From positions 1 through 7,368 of the forward strand of contig JAPLHX010000072.1 of the NCBI GenBank assembly GCA_026389415.1: 7,368 nt of DNA, read 5' to 3'. How positions within the stretch are numbered: the stretch's first letter is position 1; each line of letters begins with the position of its first letter. Shown in pieces: positions 4,165 through 7,368 of this stretch. The notes under the pieces were generated by a model. That model did no database searches and had not been told where the DNA came from. It saw only the letters and a list, made by a program, of their open reading frames with translations. This DNA is from Coprothermobacterota bacterium (lineage in GTDB: Bacteria; Caldisericota; JANLFM01). The position numbers were made by a program, and so were the translations under genes.

Positions 4165-6432
4165 CTACCGTCCGCCCATCATCCGGTCGAGGAAGACAGC
4201 CGTCTCGGCGCGGAAGGCAGAGGTGTTGAAGTAGTAGGTGTAGGTGCCGGGGCCGGCATCGGGCCAAGTGATCTGGTGCGGATCGTCGGGGACTTTCAGG
4301 ATCCCGTACTGAATGGCCGTGCCGACATACTGATAGTACCAGCAGGTGGCCGCGGTGAAGGGGCGCAAGTCGTAGTTGGCAATGCCGGTGGCCGGTTCTT
4401 CCGCTACATAGAGGGGCGAGGCGCTGACCGGGTTGACCAGGGGCCAGCCCTGGGCGCGGGTGATGATCGCAAAGATCTGAGCTTCGGTGACGGATTCGCG
4501 CGGGCGGAAGGTGCCGTCGGGGAAACCGGTGACCAGTCCTTTGTCCAGCGCGACCTGGATATAGGGCCAGGCCCAGGCGTCATCGGGGGACAGGTCGGGG
4601 AAGGGTGGGCGGCTGATGCTGGCCGGGATGGTGTAACCCATGGCCAAGTCGATCATCTTGCAGAACTCGGCTCGGGTCACGGGCAGCTCGGGCTTGAATG
4701 TGCGGTCGGGATAGCCGTTGACCACCCCGGCCTTGACCATGGCCATGATCTCGTTGTAGGCCCAATAGAAGCTAGGCACGTCCGGGAAATTAATCACCGG
4801 TGGCGGTGGCGTGGAGCTGATATAGACCCCGGCCGAGCTGGAGAATTGGCTGCCGCTGGCCGTGAAAACAGCCATGTTGGTGAGCGTCTTGCCCGCGGTC
4901 ACTCCCGGGGCGATGGTCACGCTGACGATCATTTGGAAAACCTGTTGCGCCGACAGATAGCCGATGTTCCAGGTGTAGGTGTTGCCGCTCTGGCTGCTCG
5001 GCAGGGGACTGAAGGAGGGGGTCGTCAGGTTGGGATCCAGCGTATACACCAGTACGGCGTTGGCGACACTGGAGTTGGACACGTTATTGGCGATCACGGT
5101 GAAGGTCACCTTACTCCCTGCGGCGGCGTTCGCCGGATCCACTTTCTGGGAAAAGGTGAACTGGGGAGCGGTGACGGTCACGGCAGGCGATTGGGCACTG
5201 GTGTTGATCGGTAAGTTCCCGGGATTGGTGCGGCCCTGGAAGTTCACCGAGTTGATGATGGTGGTGCCCGCCGGGACGTTGGCGGCCACCTGCAAGTCCA
5301 GTGTCATCTGCAGGGATTGGTTGGGGTAGACGTTGCCCACAAACCATTGCACCGTGGACCCATTGAGCACACCCCCCCCGCCGGCTGCGACGAACACCAC
5401 GTTGGAGGGCAGGACCACCTGGAAGAAGGCTTGGGTGATCTGCGGGTTGTTATTGCTGCTGAAACTGATGGTGTGGCGGAAGGTGCCTCCCGGCGCCACC
5501 GCGGTGGGATTGACCCCCATCGTCAGTGTATAGACCGGCGCCGGCGCATTCCTCACCAGCACCGGTAGAGCGGAGTCCTGGTTATCGGGCAATCCGGCCG
5601 CGGAGACTCTGGCCGTGTTGTTGATCTGGTAGCCGTCCGGTGCACTGGGGGAAACCTGCACCGCCAGGCTGATGGTGTATTGTTCCCGGGGACCAAGCGG
5701 GTCGCGCAAGGTCCAGGTGAGGGTGTTGCCTGTAATGGAGGGACCGCCGATCTGGCCCACCTGCGGGATCAGGTAGCCGTCTAGGCTGTCCACCACGCGG
5801 ATGTTGGACACCGGCTGGTCGTTGGGGTTGGTGATCGTGATGTTGTAGTTGAAGCTGTCCCCGGCGTTGATCTGGCTACGGTCGGCCTGCTTTATGATCG
5901 TGAGGGGTCCCAGCGGGCCGCCGGGCACGGTCAGGTTGACGTAGTTTTCCGGGTTCAGCGGGAATCCGTCCGGCTGCATCAGGGTGAAGCGCGCAGTGAC
6001 GGCAATGGTGGAGTTCGGCTGGGGATTCACCACGCGGAAGTGAGCGTAACCCGAGAGCTCGGCTCCCGCCGGTAGCTCCATGTCGGGCCAGACAATCATC
6101 ACCTGGCCGGCGCCGGCATCGATCCGCAATCCCGGGCTGACGTCGACGATGGCGAGAGGCTCCCCGGGGCCCGGGTTGGGATTGGGGATGAATTGCAGCG
6201 TCTGACTGAGCGTTTCCACATTAGTGGTGAACGAAAAGTCGAAACAGACGATGGTGCCTTGACTGACCTGGTCAGGGGAAGCCGTCAGATAGTTCCACGA
6301 CCCGCCCGGGTTGATTAAACCGACGGCAGCGACCGGCCGGGCCATTGGCAGCACCATCAAGGAAAGCAAGAATAATCCAGCCAATCCAGCCACGGCTGCT
6401 TTCTTGCAGAAAACAAGCCAAGAGTTCTTCAT
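4165..6432 (-). CDS. Secreted SLH-domain surface protein with DUF11-like repeats
   Basis: The 755-residue protein starts at ATG 6430-6432, set by GGAGGTG 9 bases upstream. A 16-codon longer reading lacks this. A signal peptide (1-36, hydrophobic core 13-29, AxA-like site RPVAA before VGLINPGG) is followed by an unassigned beta-rich domain (37-170). Three DUF11-like beta-sandwich repeats (about 174-280, 298-398 and 422-530) and a TPPPP linker (541-545) come next. Three SLH repeats follow (549-600, 611-662 and 690-755). SLH1 has canonical GYPDRTFKP and TRAE. SLH2 keeps GFPDGTFRP but has TEAQ. SLH3 lacks the DGTF element and has FRAE. The SLH trimer should anchor the protein to a secondary cell-wall polymer, and the repeats act as stalk or binding modules. 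Only three cysteines are present in the mature chain (63, 591 and 697). A run of eight G is at 5372-5379. It may be an S-layer or associated protein; ligand unknown. Confidence 0.9.
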   Translation of the reverse strand: MKNSWLVFCKKAAVAGLAGLFLLSLMVLPMARPVAAVGLINPGGSWNYLTASPDQVSQGTIVCFDFSFTTNVETLSQTLQFIPNPNPGPGEPLAIVDVSPGLRIDAGAGQVMIVWPDMELPAGAELSGYAHFRVVNPQPNSTIAVTARFTLMQPDGFPLNPENYVNLTVPGGPLGPLTIIKQADRSQINAGDSFNYNITITNPNDQPVSNIRVVDSLDGYLIPQVGQIGGPSITGNTLTWTLRDPLGPREQYTISLAVQVSPSAPDGYQINNTARVSAAGLPDNQDSALPVLVRNAPAPVYTLTMGVNPTAVAPGGTFRHTISFSSNNNPQITQAFFQVVLPSNVVFVAAGGGGVLNGSTVQWFVGNVYPNQSLQMTLDLQVAANVPAGTTIINSVNFQGRTNPGNLPINTSAQSPAVTVTAPQFTFSQKVDPANAAAGSKVTFTVIANNVSNSSVANAVLVYTLDPNLTTPSFSPLPSSQSGNTYTWNIGYLSAQQVFQMIVSVTIAPGVTAGKTLTNMAVFTASGSQFSSSAGVYISSTPPPPVINFPDVPSFYWAYNEIMAMVKAGVVNGYPDRTFKPELPVTRAEFCKMIDLAMGYTIPASISRPPFPDLSPDDAWAWPYIQVALDKGLVTGFPDGTFRPRESVTEAQIFAIITRAQGWPLVNPVSASPLYVAEEPATGIANYDLRPFTAATCWYYQYVGTAIQYGILKVPDDPHQITWPDAGPGTYTYYFNTSAFRAETAVFLDRMMGGR
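5372..5379 (-). repeat. Run of eight G in the SLH-protein coding strand
   Basis: C8 on the plus strand, G8 on the coding strand, inside codons for a Gly run near residue 351 (AAGGGGV). It could slip during replication; a gain or loss of one base would frameshift the surface protein before its SLH anchor. Confidence 0.8.
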
Positions 6433-6441
6433 TCCAGCATA

Positions 6442-6448
6442 CACCTCC
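6442..6448 (-). promoter_or_regulatory. Ribosome binding site of the SLH gene
   Basis: GGAGGTG on the minus strand lies 9 bases before the ATG at 6430-6432, with the signal peptide beginning directly after. It supports that start rather than the ATG 16 codons upstream. Confidence 0.7.
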
Positions 6449-6468
6449 AAATTGATTAGAATGGATAT

Positions 6469-6474
6469 ATTATA
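6469..6474 (-). promoter_or_regulatory. -10 box of the SLH gene promoter
   Basis: A perfect TATAAT on the minus strand, 36 bases upstream of the start codon. No good -35 lies at 16-18 bases from it, so an activator or an atypical sigma contact may be needed. Confidence 0.5.
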
Positions 6475-6583
6475 CCGCATCCCAGCCCGATAATTTCATT
6501 TTGCTCATTTTTTTGTGTCCCGAACTCGGTTATCGACCGGTAATGAGACATTCGTTCCCCTGGGGAAACTGACCGACCGCTCC

Positions 6584-7368
6584 CTAGGGATTCAGCCAGA
6601 CCCACGCCAGGCCGGGGGCCAGGGCTCGCATCCAGAAGGCGCTCTTGGCCGGGAAAACGGTCCCACTGGTGAGGGTGATATAGCTACCGCCAGCCCAGGC
6701 GAAGAAAGGTCTCGCCAGTAGGCCGGCAGTGATGGCCTGATCCAAAGTCCAGAGGTTCGCTCCCTGTCGGATGCGCACCTCCTGCCAAGGGATGTCGCGC
6801 GCGTAGGCATTGCCCAAGAGGTTCCAGCCATTGGCCAACGGCGTATTCCAGGAGGCTTGGGCGGGGGGTGCACCGCTCAGGGAGAAGGTCGTCGCCGGGC
6901 CTTTCAGCCAGAGGCCTTGGCCGGGGACCAACGTAAGCTGGGTGCGGTCCAAATAGTGGTTGGCAAAGGCGTCCCAGGCAAACAGCGACCAACCGGCCGG
7001 GAACAGTTCCTCCGCCTTGGCCGGCCACAGTTGCAGGGGCACCGACAGCAGGTTCCAGTTGGGCTCCAGGAAATAGCCCAAGGTGGTCTGGTAGGTCAGC
7101 CCCCAGCAGTCGTTGCGCGTCCGGTCGTCGGGAAACCCGCTTTGTCCTCCCGGCTGGAGGTACTCTCCGCCGTAGATCAACACTTGGTCGCGAAGGGAGT
7201 CGTAGGCCATGCCCAACCCAACCTCTGCCGGCGGTTTGACCGCGCACGGCAGTTGCGACCAGCGGTTGCTGCCGGGATCATAGACCCAGGTATCGGCAAG
7301 GGCGGAATAGCCATATTGATCGATCCAATGTACCCCGCCGAAGAGCACCGCCTGCTTGCGCAGCGAGT
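6584..7368 (-). CDS. Kelch-repeat protein with two C-terminal 'WNLLSVP' modules (5' end outside window)
   Basis: The right edge cuts this gene; 261 complete codons are visible and the frame stays open to 7368 (SLRKQAVLFGGV is the first readable phrase). The N-terminal part holds Kelch-type beta-propeller repeats: VLFGGV, then DTWVYDPGSNRWSQL, then YDSLRDQVLIYGGEY. Two related modules follow, beginning PNWNLLSVPLQLWP and NGWNLLGNAYARDIPW. Each opens with the WNLL phrase, and the first ends in a VPGQGLWLKGP loop. Similar modules ('GWNLVSLPL') occur at the ends of many secreted bacterial proteins, usually as single copies. No SLH, sortase or membrane anchor is seen at the visible C terminus, which ends WVWLNP. 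The gene lies 151 bases upstream of the SLH protein on the same strand, with no clear terminator between. It is probably extracellular; the partner is inferred only from position. Confidence 0.85.
   Translation of the reverse strand, partial: SLRKQAVLFGGVHWIDQYGYSALADTWVYDPGSNRWSQLPCAVKPPAEVGLGMAYDSLRDQVLIYGGEYLQPGGQSGFPDDRTRNDCWGLTYQTTLGYFLEPNWNLLSVPLQLWPAKAEELFPAGWSLFAWDAFANHYLDRTQLTLVPGQGLWLKGPATTFSLSGAPPAQASWNTPLANGWNLLGNAYARDIPWQEVRIRQGANLWTLDQAITAGLLARPFFAWAGGSYITLTSGTVFPAKSAFWMRALAPGLAWVWLNP

Noticed and set aside
4141..5214. Long plus-strand open frame (357 codons) opposite the SLH-protein gene
   Set aside because: It has a Gly/Asp/Arg-rich composition typical of the antisense of GC-rich coding DNA, no ribosome binding site and no recognisable domain, and it starts inside the terminator-flanking region opposite a well-supported gene.
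6555..6570. Near-palindrome around TTCCCCTGGGGAA downstream of the Kelch gene
   Set aside because: The arms nearly abut, leaving a poor hairpin, and no T tract follows on the minus strand, so it does not qualify as a terminator.

Overview
The window is about 7.4 kb of moderately GC-rich bacterial DNA. A surface protein with S-layer homology (SLH) repeats, strong AGGAGG-type ribosome binding sites and short intergenic regions with clear intrinsic terminators suggest a monoderm, Firmicutes-like organism. The species cannot be named from the sequence. Ten protein genes are supported. Nine lie on the minus strand, and only the small SHOCT-domain gene is on the plus strand. Both ends cut through genes: an AAA ATPase loses its 3' part on the left, and a Kelch-type protein loses its 5' part on the right.

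Left part (1-1306). A truncated AAA_14/DUF4143-type ATPase gene is read from a near-consensus promoter that is overlapped by a perfect 8-bp dyad. Upstream of it, on the same strand, is an overlapping MNT nucleotidyltransferase/HepT pair. The nucleotidyltransferase looks complete. The HepT partner is only 72 residues and appears to have lost about 40-45 internal residues while keeping its RX4HXY motif. About 290 bases without a gene follow.

Middle (1307-2580). A short flavodoxin (minus) and a one-TM SHOCT protein (plus) are transcribed divergently. A strong hairpin sits just upstream of the flavodoxin start. The SHOCT gene converges with a 57-residue orphan protein gene, and two back-to-back hairpins end the two transcripts. 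The orphan has an AGGAGGG ribosome binding site and a 7-3-7 palindrome next to a possible promoter.

Right-middle (2882-4137). A TTGACA-N18-TACAAT promoter drives two membrane-protein genes: a four-TM protein of 120 residues, then a 214-residue multi-pass protein with a channel-like re-entrant segment. A 17-bp fully symmetric bidirectional terminator separates them from the surface genes.

Right (4165-7368). A 755-residue secreted protein has a signal peptide, three DUF11-like beta-sandwich repeats, a proline linker and three SLH repeats. Upstream on the same strand is a Kelch-containing protein that ends in two copies of a 'WNLLSVP'-type beta module. Together these look like cell-surface genes. 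No CRISPR array, rRNA, tRNA or intact mobile element was seen. The best leads are the shortened HepT, the dyad over the ATPase promoter, the orphan 57-residue gene with its own palindrome, and the two-gene membrane operon.
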